A stretch of DNA of 64,000 bases from Oxytricha trifallax (Eukaryota > Ciliophora > Spirotrichea > Sporadotrichida > Oxytrichidae). The position numbers and the translations under genes are program-made. This document shows, piece after piece, positions 45,798 to 58,477 of the stretch. The notes beneath the pieces are model-generated. The model had not been told where the DNA came from and searched no databases. It worked only from the letters and a program-made list of their open reading frames with translations. Each line of letters begins with the position of its first letter. The stretch's first letter is position 1. Where the stretch lies: NCBI GenBank assembly GCA_000711775.1, contig ARYC01001083.1, positions 1-64,000 of the forward strand, in the 5' to 3' direction.

Positions 45798-47940
45798 AGA
45801 CCCCCCCAAATATCTGCAATCCGAATCATTGAATTTCTTTCGCGATTTTTTTCAGAAATTAGACCATAAATCTTAAAATAAATCGATAAATTTTTGAAGT
45901 AAAAAAATATCTGATTAATAAATCAGATAATTTTAAATAAACTTTACTAAAAATCTTAAAAAATCAAACATATGTAATAATATGATAAATCTTAAAAACA
46001 GTTTAATTAAATAAATATAAGCAAAAGAAATTATAAGATACATTTTTAAAAATGTTGTTAAAAGTCAATAAATTTATGTATTAATTATTTAATTATAATT
46101 TTAGGGACAGTTATACATTCAGATTTGAATAAAATAATATGAAATATTTTTGATTATAAAGATTGCATAGAAAATTCAAGTATTAAATATAGTAATTAGT
46201 AATGATTTACTATTCTTGTAGATACTTGTGAATTATAACAGTATGTTATAGTAATACTAAACAGTAATCAATGTTAAAATGTATTGCTCATAGTAATTTT
46301 ATAATATATAGCAAAATAATATTTAGAACTCATTATTAACTGTTTACATTACAATTAATAACTGTTAATTGAAATAGGAACCAGACTTCTAAACAATTAA
46401 TGTGTTATTATCGGCTGTAAAGTTTAATAAGTATTTCTCATTAAATAATGAATCTCAAACTCAAAGGTCTATTTAAAATAGCTCTATAAATATTAGCAAT
46501 ATCTGATAAAAAACAACTGATACATTTACTTTACTGAATTAGGACTAATAAATGAATTTATTTTTAAACAAATTCTTTTTTCTAAGTCATATTAATATCT
46601 AAACTTTTTTAGTTGATAGGTACATCTTCTAAAAGATTAATTTATAACTATAATCATCAATTTTATACTTATAAAAATTTTACTTTTATTATTACAATTA
46701 AAATTCAGTACTAGTTTATACTTATGTATATTGATATTTAAGTTTAGTAGATTTAATTTAAATTACAGCTTGTTTATAAAAGATAATACTGGGTAAATTT
46801 GTATTTAATAAGTCATTATGTTATTTTAATACTAATTTAAATTTAGATAGAAATTGAAAATCTTAAGTAAAATATTTTTTCTCAAAGTATTTTCAAAAGA
46901 AAAGTTTAAATAATAATAGTTAATTCTAATTAATTATTAGATTTAGATGTTTATAAACTTTTAGAGTTCAATTTTTAAAACAATGAAAAATAATCAAATA
47001 ACTACGATTCCTTTTTACTAACATATTATTCTATAAAGAATAGGCTAAATGAAAATAAAATAAAAATATTTTTTATATATAGAAGAATTAATTAGAGCAT
47101 TTTATTGATTAATAAGAGTATGTTTTTAATTCACTATTTCTCAATAACAATCATTATTTCATCAAAATGAGCAAATGTATCAAAACTAGTTTCATATGAG
47201 TATTTAATAAATTTGACAAAAATTATTGAAATAATTTATTATATTTTAGTTAGCAAAGTAATTTAATTGTAAATGATTATGTATGAGGAGAACACTAATT
47301 ACAATTTAAAACAATGTTTGATATTGATATCTTATCATACATTTTTTTTCTATAGCCGGAAGTCAATTTAATATGGTAATTTTAAATTATACAATTTATA
47401 AATTGTTATGTAATAAACTTATATTTATTAGTGTGTTGGAATATTTATCTATTGCAGCTTCAGTGAATGAACATTAACATATATCATGATTAATTATATA
47501 ATAAATTTAATAACATTTTGAGAAAAAAAGATAAAGAATTTTTGTTTATTAATGATAAAATGAAATATGTCTTATTATCATTGAATATAATATATTAAAT
47601 AAATAAAATAAAAACAGCAACAGTTCAAAATTTTTACTTGAAAGATTTAGAATATAATACCTAATAATTTTTTTATTTATATAATTATTAATATCTGAAG
47701 TATTTTACTAAAATAATTTTTATGCAATTACAATATAACTTAAAATTTTATTTTAATTATATGTGTCGTAGTAATAATTAATAATATTAATATCTATAAT
47801 GCATAAAATCGGAAAATATTTCCAGATAAATTTTTATTGATAAAAATTTCTTGAAAAAATTTATGATTTTTTTGTCATGATTTCCGAAAAAAATCGCGAA
47901 AAAATGTAATGATTCGAATTGCAGATTTTGGGGGGGTCTC
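45798..47940. mobile_element. 2.14-kb TIR element, AGACCCCCCC ends, TSD TAAGTTG
   Basis: Ends AGACCCCCCCAAATATCTGC and complement (GCAGATTTTGGGGGGGTCT); the inverted similarity extends about 100 bases. TAAGTTG lies on both sides (45791-45797, 47941-47947). The paralog at about 10435 lacks it. The interior is over 80% A+T. The minus strand is open in ciliate code over about 46870-47330 with a single TGA (includes YETSFDTFAHFDEIMIVIEK), which may be a transposase remnant, unidentified. Confidence 0.75.
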
Positions 47941-48484
47941 TAAGTTGAGTTATTATAGTAAAAGTTTTACTATTAAAAACCAAATACTAGTAACATTTAT
48001 AAATTATAATTATATAAAAATATAACTAGATAAGGAATAGAAAATATTTATGATTAATAATTAAAAAATAGAAGATATTAAGAATACAATGAAGATTAAA
48101 AAGAATTCTTATAATGGACAAGATGGTAACTACAAAAACCATTCTTTTTATTTTTTAGGGATCCTAGTTGGTTAGAGTAGCTGTAGACTTGCAATGAGAC
48201 TTCGCAGAAAGAGCTCAAGAGGACACTAAATATAATTTTGGCATGCTGAAGGAGGTATTTATAAGGGTGAATTGAAATATGACAAAGCTGTTTGAGTTAT
48301 TCCATTTCTTTTTCATTATACAAGTATTCTTAGTAAGCTTAATTATATTCTTATTATCTTATATTTTACTTAGAATTTATCATATTATATCTTATGAACC
48401 AAAAAATTAAATTTATATACATATACAGATCATTATTTAATGAAAAAATGAAATCTTAAAATCATTTTAAAAGTAAATTATATT

Positions 48485-50300
48485 TAGTATTCATTATTTT
48501 TGTTTATAATCCATGATCTTTTTATGGGCACTACTGATTGATTCTTGAAGAGTTAACCACTTTTTATTATGATCACAGCTCATCTCATTAATTTCTAATA
48601 AATGCTTTTAGTGAGTAAATTTTAAAGAATCATCCTCTATATCGATTGATTTTAGATACCTCAGTAGAAGCACGAAAAGACTTTCAGATTTTGAGAATTC
48701 AACAATGAGATCATATTAAATTTAAGAAGTTTAATAAATTTAATTTTAAATTAATTAATGCTCATATCTTTCTTAGTTACGATAATATTCATCTCCATCT
48801 TCTTATATCATTTCTTAAAATGGACAGCCTTTTTTTCTAATTTAAAAAAATTATATAATAAGTCTACATATAAAAATTAAATAACAAACTCAGCAAGCAT
48901 ACTTTTAAAAAATACTTCTACGCTTTATAAATTAAAATGATTTATAGTGCTTATTTATTATTTTTTAAAAATTTTATAAATAATCAAATCAGACATCCCA
49001 TTTCTTAAAATATGTACTTGATACAATTAATAACTGCTTCTTCTTCAAATTGTCCTAAGAAAACAGATGAGTAAATGTTACTCAGTATTTCCTTATCAAA
49101 ATGTCTCACTGAAAAATAAGGTGGTAAGTGGTTGCTTATTGTGTCAGCCATATAAAATTATAAATGATTAAAGGCTTTATAATAATTTTAGACATCACAT
49201 AATTTACAAATCCATATCATGATTTTCCAAAAGCATTAAGAAATGGGTATATGTGTCTATGTTAATTTTTGAATACTTTGTGAGGTAATTCATTCCTTGA
49301 ATTAGAACCCTAAATATAAATTAATATTTTTAGATAATTAATTATTATTTAATACAAAAGGATAGTGTATATTTCTAAAAATAAAACTTTTATGATAGAA
49401 TATTAATTCAAATTATAAAAAATGATTTTAATTATTTTAAATTTGCTCTTGTTCATTTGCTTTTCTTTCTAATAGGAGTTCTCCTAGTGTTCCTTATAAT
49501 CGGAGAGTTATTTCATGAGAATCACCGCATAAATCTCTATACTTTTACAACCATCCTTCTACTTGAATAATCGCTTTCTAATATTGTTAAGGAATAATCG
49601 AGAGAAAATAGAATGAACTTTATTACAAAGTATAATTTTTATTTATCTTGGTAGATTTAAGAATTATTAAAACTTGAATTTTATAATTTTTATAATATAT
49701 ATATCTTTTCTTTGTGTAAAGTTAAGATTTTTAGTTTAAAGTATTAATGAATTTTATTATAATTTTTATTTGACAATACTAATTTTGTGTTTTTTGCAAT
49801 TTGAAATACTCAAAGGCTATATCTACATAATTATTTGTACATAACTCTTTTTTTAAATAAAAATCTTCAATTTCAACCTCTTTGCAAAGTATCTAAGCTT
49901 CCTATAGATTCCTTTCTGCCAACAAAGTTTTAATACAGTATGCAATCATTTTATTTTTATAGTCCTAGGAACTCTCTAATTTAAATTCATTATAGTATCT
50001 ATAAAATTTTTATAAGTCATTTCTGAAAGGCATTTCTCCTATTTAAAGGGAATTTGAAATAAAAAAAATAAATAAAAATATAATCTTTTTTTTCGAGATT
50101 TTAATTGATGAGCTATAATTTATGATTAACTACTTAAATATTTGAGTTTATCAAAAATATCATCCATAATACAAATCAATTATATTTTTATTTGTAGACG
50201 TAAAATTAGTCTCGAATTATTTTAACTTCTTAATGATAATTAAAAATATAATAAGTAATCTCGCAATATTCACTTTTAAATATAAAATATTAATTTAAAA
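48485..50300 (-). CDS. Helical/TPR-like gene in segments, copy 2
   Basis: Matches 11990-14330 without the MITE. Open minus-strand pieces: 49225-49310 (MNYLTKYSKINIDTYTHF), about 48990-49152 (MADTISNHLPPYF, FSVRHFDKEILSNIYSSV), and about 48510-48830 (EFSKSESLFVLLLRYLKSID, KFTHQKHLLEINEM), the last one open longer than in copy 1. Substitutions between copies are mostly silent or conservative. TGA codons at AT-rich joints are shared by both copies. The TBE at 50333 lies just upstream and separates it from further coding sequence at 54.4-55.2 kb. Confidence 0.5.
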
Positions 50301-50451
50301 CCCTATATATTTGCTAAAGAATTCCCATCATTCAAAACCAAAAAACCCCTTAATGAGGTTTATTAGTGCTTTGATATGTAGGGAATTTCTTAGGGGTTGG
50401 TGTTATTAATATGCTTTAATGTGAAATTTATAGTAAATTTATTTAATTTAA

Positions 50452-51904
50452 TCACTAAAAATGCACTTTTGGATCATGAGGTAGAGGTCTGAAGTTTATC
50501 TTACTTAACAACAACTCTATCTTCTCTATTTTTATGTATGATCTTAAGTTTGGTTTTATTATAATTGACTCTGCCATTTGCTTCATTGATTGAGACACTC
50601 TTGTTTTGTGAATAAATTGCTTTATTCTTTGCCTTGCATCCTTCTCGAACCTTGCAGAGTCGTAATCGTTGCGAGGCATATCGCACTCTATTATTATTAT
50701 TATTGCTGCTAAAGCCCACACATCCCACTATAAGTCTCCATCTCTCCAGTCTTCTCTTTCTGGATAATAGCCTGGAGTTCCCATAACACTTCCAAGCCTT
50801 GATACTTCCACTCTTAAGGCTCTGTTGAAATCAATAATTGCTACTGTTACTGGTGAAAAGTTCAACATTATATTCTCAGGTTTGAGATCTCTGTGAACAA
50901 AGCCTAACTTATGAAGTTCTTTGATACCTTGTATAGCTTAGGTTGCTATTAATGCAAGCTATCTATGATTTCTTTGATCAGTTATGAAATCTCTGAGTGT
51001 CATTTCAAAGAGTGGTAGTCTGAAAGCTACATGATCTTTGGCTAGGAGAACAGCATCTAGCTTTATTAAGTATTTGCACTCTTTAAACTTAGCCTGAGTG
51101 AGTACTTAATACTCATTAGTAAACTCCATTTAATATTTATCATCACTTAGGAGATAATTGAAAGGATACACTTTGTAAACATACTGGTGATCCTTATTTA
51201 ACTTTCTTGTCATAGGAGTCCTCTAGAATGAGGTAGCTTTAGAGAGAATTATCTAAATCAATCTATGCAAGTACTGGAATTTTCTTGTATTATATTTTAA
51301 TCATGATTTTAGTGACCTCTGATGCTAAGAGGTTGCGTGCAATCCTCACATACTCTGATTCGCTTGCCTGTTAAAGCTCAGCAACTTAAAGAGGCTCCCT
51401 TGCTTTTCTTTTGTTGAGCAACTTCAGTTGAGTGTCTTAATCTTCAACTTCTATTTCTTTCTTGTGGGCTTTTAAAAGATGCTTCTTTAAGTCTCTTGTA
51501 TGAGAGTACTGCTTATGGCACTCAAAGCAATCATACTTTCCATCAACTTTGTCATGCTTTAAGTATACAGTAGGCTTAGCTTCCTTATGGACCTTCATAT
51601 GCCTGTACCAGCTAGATTTATGAGTGAAGTCTCTTTCACACTTCTCACAAAAATATAATTCACCTTCCTCTGCTTACATTGAAATTTCATTTCTAACTTT
51701 CTCCTCTCTGTCTCCCACACACTTGTTTGCCATTTATTTTCTATTATTAATATCTATTTTAAAAACAGAGACCTAAAGTGATAGCACTGGTAGTTCTTTA
51801 TGAGAGTTTAACTCGCAGCTATCACACTTTTTATTGCTGCCAAAGGTAAGTCTCATTTAGTTTGATGGAAGTGCTGTTGTTTTTCTCAAAATGTTAGCGC
51901 TCAT
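50452..51904 (-). pseudogene. TBE 57-kDa zinc-finger/kinase gene, one frameshift
   Basis: ATG 51902-51904 (MSANILRKT) to TGA 50452-50454, about 483 codons. Two C2H2 fingers: CEKCERDFTHKSSWYRHM and CFECHKQYSHTRDLKKHL. Kinase-like part: FVHRDLKPENIML, IIDFNRALR, GTPGYYPERE, WALAAIIIIIECD. The only break is a one-base frame change near 51200 (between SYDKKV and the YKVYPFNYLL region). The fingers and kinase motifs are both complete, so this copy is close to functional. The role of the protein in TBE biology is unknown. Confidence 0.87.
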
Positions 51905-52094
51905 ATTTAAATTTGAATTTAAAGTTATAAAACTGCCTCTATTACTCAGAGTTCATATGAGAGCATTGCAAGCCTACAAGTTTCAAGGGAAGTTTTTAGA
52001 GTATTAGAGAAGAATTATGAGTGTTAAGAGACAATTCAGCTCTAAATATGTGTGAGGAAGTAACCATTTTTACTTTCAATAATAAGTTGATTAT

Positions 52095-52265
52095 AGTACG
52101 TACCGATTTAGGAGGTGCACCTAATTAAGTACGTACTGCTTTAGGAGGTATTTTGTGATTTTATGATTAAAATTAGGGTGCTCCTAATTAAGTACTAGCT
52201 TTAATTAATGCTCCTAATTAAGTACTAGCATTTTAGGAGCTGCTCCTAATTAAGTACGTACCAAT
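52095..52265. promoter_or_regulatory. Repeat block between divergent TBE genes, second copy
   Basis: Same units as 32826-32990 in reverse (GCTCCTAATTAAGTACTAGC, GGTGCACCTAATTAAGTACG). Kept almost unchanged between the two TBEs, although nothing here is coding. Confidence 0.5.
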
Positions 52266-52469
52266 TTAAATTAAAAAATATGGAACTATAACAGTAGAAA
52301 TTGATCTCAATCTCTCAAGTTTGAAACCAGTTCTCTAAACCTTCTTTATATCCTTCTTAGAGGTTGACCTTATATAGGATGCCTATATATAATAGTAAGT
52401 TTTACAGAGGTATATAATTGAAATCAATAAACCTAAATTTGAATATCATTTCTTAGATTTGTAAATAAG

Positions 52470-53225
52470 ATGGAGCCAATGAATGATGCAACGAAAGAGT
52501 GCAAGCACAAGAATTGATTCAAAGATTAACAAGCAAGGAGGATTTGCATCGCAAGGTAATAAACTCATAGTAAATAATCTTGATTATGTAGTTGGTTTGT
52601 ACCTGCCAACGATGGAAGGTACTAAAATTTCATTTCTAAGAGCGATACTCTGCGAAGAAAAGAAAGCATTGAAAACTTAAGATGTAAAGTTTGCAGAGAT
52701 TCCAAATTATCCAGAAATCTCAGTGACTAACTTATATGATGATGCTATGAATGACCCAGAGGTTTCGTTGTACTTGCCTACTAAGAAGCAGTTGTCTAAT
52801 AAACTACCAGAAAGAAACAATTTCTTTGGCTTGCAACAATTAAAGATGATTACTTGAAAGAAATTATTCAAGAATCTCATGAGAAAAGGTACAGCATCTC
52901 TTCAGAAGATAATGACAAACAAGGGATCAAGATAAGTGAGAGCTGGCTATCAGAGCTGCAGAAGCACCCTTATATTTCAAGTAAGATTTGTAGCTTAACT
53001 CTTTAGAAAAATCTGGTACTGGCATCTTCTTGATGAAGGAATAGAGCAAGCTTCACAGAGAGCGAAAGTCGCAGACAAAGTATGAAGTTAGCAAGAGACT
53101 TTATTCAAATATTTAGCCTCCAGAGTCAATGAACATAGATGCTGGAGCTGGCAGCAAGAGAAGAAACTAAGGAGGAGGGAAGCAAGAAGTAGAAGAAAAG
53201 AAAGAGAAGACAGCTCCCTCTAAAG
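52470..53225 (+). pseudogene. TBE 22-kDa gene, frameshifted
   Basis: Homology starts at ATG 52470 (MEPMNDA). The main open stretch is 52483-52855 in another frame (LPTMEGTKISFLRAILCEE, then IPNYPEISVTNLYDDAMND, LPTKKQLSNKLPERN), ending in TGA. Further homology to the basic end GAGSKRRN (about 53150) is in a different frame. Confidence 0.75.
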
Positions 53226-53248
53226 AATTTTAAATGTGACATATATAT

Positions 53249-54313
53249 TCATTAACTTAACTACAAAATTTATTTATATACATTCACTCTCCCTTCTTTA
53301 GCATACTTTTATGCCAACTAATAATCTACTCTCTTAGGTGAACTTTTAATAAAGTCTACTGTATCGATAGGTAGGTCATGCATCAGATGGTATAGCAGCA
53401 GTTTCTTGTAATGACCTTTTATTATACCCCAGTAGAACTCGGTTCCAATAAACTATGGACTGTAAGGTACGTTGAACACTGGCGTTATTCTAAGTTGTTC
53501 ATAACTCTTCCATGTATCTTTAGTCTTATGAACAGAAAGATTATCAACAAACAGTATAATCTCTTATTCAGGGTACTTCTCTCTCAGCTGCTCTAAGAAC
53601 TTGATATACTGCTCTGTCTTAATAGAGCGAGGATGAATAACATAAGTTTCTAAACCAGCATCCTCGCTAATTCCTCCAAGAATTGCCATTGTTTATACCT
53701 TAACTTTCTAGTCATATACTTCTATATTACTATGCCTCTTATACCAAGACTTCTAGATGAAAGTGTTAAAGGTAAACACAGCCTCGTCTGCATGAATAAA
53801 CTTAATATTATTCTATTAGACTCTCTGCATTTAATTATAAATATAATTAAAGTTATTGTTATAAATTGGCAGAGTGAAATCAATCACTCTCTTGAATCGA
53901 TTCACACCTTTGTAAGAGATACCATTTCGTTTTTAGATGTTTGCAACAGACTATGCAGAGATCTTCAACTCAGGGAACTGGCGGTGAAACATAGTAGCTC
54001 GTTGGTCGAGAGAGAAGTGAGCCCAATACTTCAAAGTTATTTCATTATTAAGATAGTCAATATGCTTTTATAGAAACTTTGACTTCCTCTAAGGCTTAGA
54101 TTTCAGCTATTATTGCTTTAGTTATACTGCTATAATGCTGTGAGAGCGAACAGTTGAAGGACTACGCTTTAAGAGCAGTGCAATAGACTTATTGTTCAGT
54201 ATTGGCTTGACTTATTTACTATACATATCACATCCATATCGCAGTTTAAACACTAAATCAATATAATCTTAATCATAAATAGACCCCAAAAGCTTGCTAT
54301 TTTTGTCTAGCAT
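53249..54313 (-). CDS. TBE 42-kDa transposase, full length
   Basis: Complete frame of 354 residues from ATG 54311-54313 to TGA 53249-53251 (TAA/TAG as Gln). 354 aa is about 42 kDa, as expected for TBE. Order: N-terminal helix-turn-helix-like part (LLLKRSPSTVRSHS), IHADEAVFTFNTF with the first Asp, LFVDNLSVHKTKD with the second Asp, PYSPQFIGTEFYWG with the Glu. The Asn-Gly-Ile before the Glu is changed (FNGIE to FIGTE), which might weaken it. TBE transposases belong to the Tc1/mariner-IS630 superfamily and in Oxytricha are expressed in development and needed for DNA elimination. The gene overlaps no other and faces the 22-kDa gene tail-to-tail. Confidence 0.92.
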
Positions 54314-54399
54314 TTAATTAATAACCCTAACCCCTAACAAATTCCCTCCAAATCAAAGCACTTATAATTCTCATTAAGGGGTTTTGGAGTTTTGATTGT

Positions 54400-55185
54400 T
54401 TGCTTCGTAAGTTATTCATATTCCCTAGAATTGACTTCAGGATCTAATCTAATTTCCTCTACAATATCATTTAAACACCAAAGCTCATGAGCGGCCGATA
54501 TTAAGTTATAAAACTCAGCTGCTATTGTAAATTAATGTAATTAAATTTAATTTTACAAATATAAAATAAAGATTTAAAATTAAACAACAGGTAGACTTTA
54601 AGAATAATTTAAGGGAATTTATTATAGAAATACTATAATTTCTTGTAAATATTGAATTTTAAGGAGGAATTCTCTCGCATATTATATATACTTTTAAAGA
54701 CTTACAATTGAAAGCACAATTTGTAATAATCACATTTACTAATAAATGCTAAGTAAAATATAATTTTAAGCATATATTAAAGTTTAGTTTAAAGACATTA
54801 ACTCATAATAAAGCAGTTTCAGATTTATGTCTAGACGTTTGGTTTATTGTTCAATTCTGATAGTGTGGAGAGGAGTCCATACCTAAGGTTTGCTGATATT
54901 TGTACCTAGTAATTTAGCTTGGATTATCATAGGGTCATGTTGTGTCTATAATTTTTAAAATGCACAGCATACTCATCCGGATCTTGTATGACGAAATAGA
55001 AGCAATTATACGGCTCGATCCTAATGCTTCTGGAGGGTAAGTATACAAGAATTGGCTATCCACTTTATACCCTTAATTTAGATTACTATTAACTTTACAA
55101 TATGGTAGATTAATTACACTTAAACAATCAAAAACTAGTATAATCTTAATAATTTTTTTAAAAAATCATTTTTTGTCAAAATTTA
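54400..55185 (-). other. Probable decayed coding stretch, copy 2
   Basis: Matches 14200-15040 with small indels. Minus-strand reading NISKPQVWTPLHTIRIEQQ around 54820-54900 agrees with copy 1, but flanking frames differ. No product named. Confidence 0.3.
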
Positions 55186-55186
55186 G

Positions 55187-56592
55187 GTAGTGATCTCCTT
55201 AAGTGGAACATAATATTTATATCAAAATTTTTAATATTTTTTAAACTTATTAAAGATTATTATTAAATCATATATTGGGTTATGCAGACCTTCTATTATA
55301 ATTTCTGAGGGTCTAATGAACCATTTATTTATATCTTTACTACATATTTTATAATCATGAAATTATTGAAAAAGAAAAATTTATCATAAAAAATTGTAAT
55401 AAGCTAAAATTTTTGAAAAATAAGTTAAATTTTATGTTTAATCAAAATTATGTATATAATGGAATAAAGATCTATTAGGAGAAGTTTGAGTAAATTATTC
55501 CATTCATAATTGAAGTGATAATAAAATTATCATATCTCTTCTTGCCATTTGTAATTAATCCCAAGATATTCTGACTCGCTTCGTATGTCTTATATCTTTG
55601 TGATTCTTACTATCTTAGCCCAATATATTATGTTATCAACCTCCTCGAACCTTTGAAGGCTTATAAGCCCTCCTTTAAAGCCCCATTTATAAATATACCT
55701 AATTATATTAATAAGTATCTAAAAAACTTTAATTTGTTTAATTAAATTAGTAATAAATTTACAATTAATTTAAATTCTCTATAGAGAATACCTTTAATCC
55801 TAGTCCATATTTAATTTTTAATAATATTTAAAAATTAAATCCCATTATTAATCATTATAATTAAGAAATTATTAAAATGGGGCTTGTAAGCCCTAATATA
55901 AGCCCTCAATTAAGAATTAGCTTAAATGACGTTTGAGGCTCGAACTGGATGAGATTTAAACTTCCTGAGCTCTTATATGACAAAGGTTGCAGATATAGTT
56001 CCAATGAAAACAATCAGAATATCTTGGGAAATTCATTCATAGATTTTCCTGATATTTTCAAAAAACAAAGATCTATTCTAGCAAGAGTTAAAATATTCTT
56101 AATTCCCTTGGCATCTATATTGACGATTACATTCAAATTCTTAATTACATATTAAATTTCATTTATTTTTCAAAAATTCTAGCTTATTAAATGATCTTTT
56201 TAATCTAAATAAATTGTGTTAAACTATCTAATCAACTATAATCCAATTTTAAATACTCCATATATCAATTAAAGTTATATTCTTGATGGAAATATTTTAA
56301 TTTGATATCATTAAGACAATTAGTGAACTTGTTATATTTAAACACAATTAATTTAGATTAAAAAGATCATTTAATTAAAAAAGTTTTTATGATAATATTA
56401 TCTTTTTAATAATTTTTTTATAATAAATTTGTAGTAAAGAAATAAATAAATGGTTCATTTGGTACTCAGATATCATTGATAGAAGGTCTGCATAACCCAA
56501 TAAATGAATTAATAAAAATCTTTGATAAATTTAAAAAATATTTTAAAAGATTCGGTATAAATATTATTTTCCCCCTTAAAGATAGCATTTTG
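55187..56592. mobile_element. 1.4-kb TIR element with replaced centre, copy 2
   Basis: Same outer ends and inner arms (TATTGGGTTATGCAGACC) as 15042-16422. The centre is instead an inverted pair of AAGCTAAAATTTTTGAAAAA type (about 55425 and 56195) enclosing another foldback (55663-55908). A plus-strand frame of about 80 codons (55949-56191) lies in the centre; no homology recognised. Confidence 0.65.
55663..55908. repeat. 250-bp foldback with AAGCCCT motifs
   Basis: Left end GCTTATAAGCCCTCCTTTAA with AAAGCCCCATTT; right part AAATGGGGCTTGTAAGCCCT and ATAAGCCCTC. The third level of nesting within the element at 55187. Very A+T-rich between the arms. Confidence 0.55.
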
Positions 56593-56765
56593 TGATATTT
56601 ACCTAAATTTACTAGAGATCTTATACTTGATTATTTATTAACATTTATATAAATTGTTTTTATTTTATAGTCTCTAATTTTAAAATAGTTTTTTAAAGAC
56701 AAAATTAATTTTATACTAAACAAATTATGATTTTGTAAGGACGCGGTTAATTAAATAAATATATA

Positions 56766-57347
56766 TCATTTCAAATATAAGATAATATTTTATCTCCTAG
56801 TTTTACTTTAATTATCTTGTTAATTTTTAGACATAACATATATGACTGATCTAAATTTTTATGTTTAAAGATAGTTAAAATGAGTGCCTTATTTATATGA
56901 AATAATTTAGCTTTTTACTTTAAAAGAATTTTTATAGATATTAATAAATTTCACTAACATAAATTATTATTCATCATTCTATAGATTTGAATAATCTTAT
57001 TCCATTTTTATGTTCTTAAATTCTTAAAACTTTTACTATAACAATACAACTAAATGATGCTAATGAGTATTTACGAAATCCTTTGGCTTATATTTTCTCT
57101 TTAAATCATCATATTTATCAAGATACTCATTAATTTCACCATTTTTCCCAAAATAAGGATTATAAGTGTTGAAAAAATCTTTTGTCTAAACAATTGACAT
57201 TGCATTCGGCAAGAGCAGATGCTTTATAGATTTGATTATATCAATTAAAAGATTTTTAAATTCTAAGTCATTCATATACTCTTGTATTTATTTTTCAAGA
57301 TTCTTCTCATAGAATGGTAAGAAGTCATCCCTGTTGTAATATCCTTT
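56766..57347 (-). CDS. Conserved unknown gene, copy 2, C-terminal segment
   Basis: 193 codons open on the minus strand to TGA 56766-56768. Contains DDFLPFYEKNLEKQIQEYMN, DIIKSIKHLLLPNAMSIV, NPYFGKNGEINEYLDKYDDL and a Gln-rich, basic end. The first 95 residues match copy 1 with mostly conservative change; the rest matches with one frame change in copy 1. Preceded by a TGA at 57348-57350. Function unknown. Confidence 0.6.
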
Positions 57348-57350
57348 TCA

Positions 57351-57757
57351 TTTATTCACAGTTAATGATATAAAAATGATGTGTCTAAAATACTATCTGA
57401 TTATATAAACTAAATCCATTTAATTAATCAAGTTCATCTATTCTACTGTCTTCGAATGACTAACCTTTGACGCTGTCTTCATAATTCTTCAATAGCGGGT
57501 AAAGTAAATGTTCTAGTATGACTTTGTATTTAGATAGAAAGCCAATATGAACAATAGCTTCAATTTTGTTCTCGCTTTTCATTTAATTTTATAATTTAGC
57601 AAGAAAGTCTTTACTATTGACCAATTTTTTTGAATATTTTTGTAATATTAGTTTCAAACTCTTCCCTTCAACCAAGTCATCAAGCATTTATTGACAAATA
57701 TTACTATTTTAGGAGTTGCATTTTATTAATTTTGTTTCTTAAATGCATTATTGATAA
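57351..57757 (-). CDS. Conserved unknown gene, copy 2, N-terminal segment
   Basis: Open minus-strand frame MLDDLVEGKSLKLILQKYSK, then SENKIEAIVHIGFLSKYKVI and LYPLLKNYEDSVKGQSFEDS. Joined to 56766-57347 only with a one-base frame change near 57360, where copy 1 has an in-frame TGA; an intron or an excised segment could explain both. No ATG-proximal limit is evident; the frame is open further upstream in AT-rich sequence. Confidence 0.5.
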
Positions 57758-58060
57758 GTGAAAAAAATAAAAAATTTAAACTGATCCTAGATAATTTAAG
57801 ATGTAAAATAAATGCATCATATGTTTTAACATCTCAATGAAAAATTAATTATTTTCTTAATAAAAGCAAATATAAACATTTTAAGAAAATAATGTAAAGA
57901 GAAAAAAAATGAAATCTTTATTTATTTTTAAACTAAAATTTCTGGAACAAAACATAATCAATGAGATTTTTAATATTAATATCAATAAAATTAATTTAAT
58001 AAGGCTTTAAGTACAAAAATATTTCACTTCATTTCTTTTAATAATATAAATAATATGCTA

Positions 58061-58477
58061 TTGTAGGAATACAATTGATTTGGGAAATGAAATTATAATT
58101 AATAAAATAAATAATTAAATTCGTGGCAGTTAACTTTCTCGAAACCTAGACAATATGGTACTTGTTCGATAGAGAATTCAAAATCAGCTGGACTTTACTA
58201 TTGGCGGTACCCCTCTATCGCATTCCCAGAGCGAGATAACTCGACTTTAATTTTGGGTGATTTGTTTAGTTGATTTTAATGCCAAAATTAAAGTCGAGTT
58301 ATCTCGCTCTGGGAATGCGATAGAGGGGTACCGCCAATAGTAAAGTCCAGCTGATTTTGAATTCTCTATCGAACAAGTACCATATTGTCTAGGTTTCGAG
58401 AAAGTTAACTGCCCACGAATTTAATTATTTATTTTATTAATTATAATTTCATTTCCCAAATCAATTGTATTCCTACA
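58061..58477. mobile_element. 417-bp MITE, TTGTAGGAATAC ends, TA target
   Basis: Near-perfect palindrome with ends TTGTAGGAATACAATTGATT and complement. TA on each side; the other copy (near 17940) has the single TA and no element. Inner block GGACTTTACTATTGGCGGTA as in the other members. The arms match almost base for base, so this is the youngest of the three. Confidence 0.93.

Larger units (their letters stand above)
50333..54394 (-). mobile_element. TBE1: TBE transposon, 4.06 kb, best preserved
   Basis: Ends CAAAACCAAAAAACCCC (left) and complement of CAAAACTCCAAAACCCC (right), flanked by ATT (50330-50332, 54395-54397). The paralogous site near 14192 is empty. Reverse orientation relative to the one at 30682. 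The transposase frame is complete; the 57-kDa gene has one frame change; the 22-kDa gene has a few. Confidence 0.93.
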
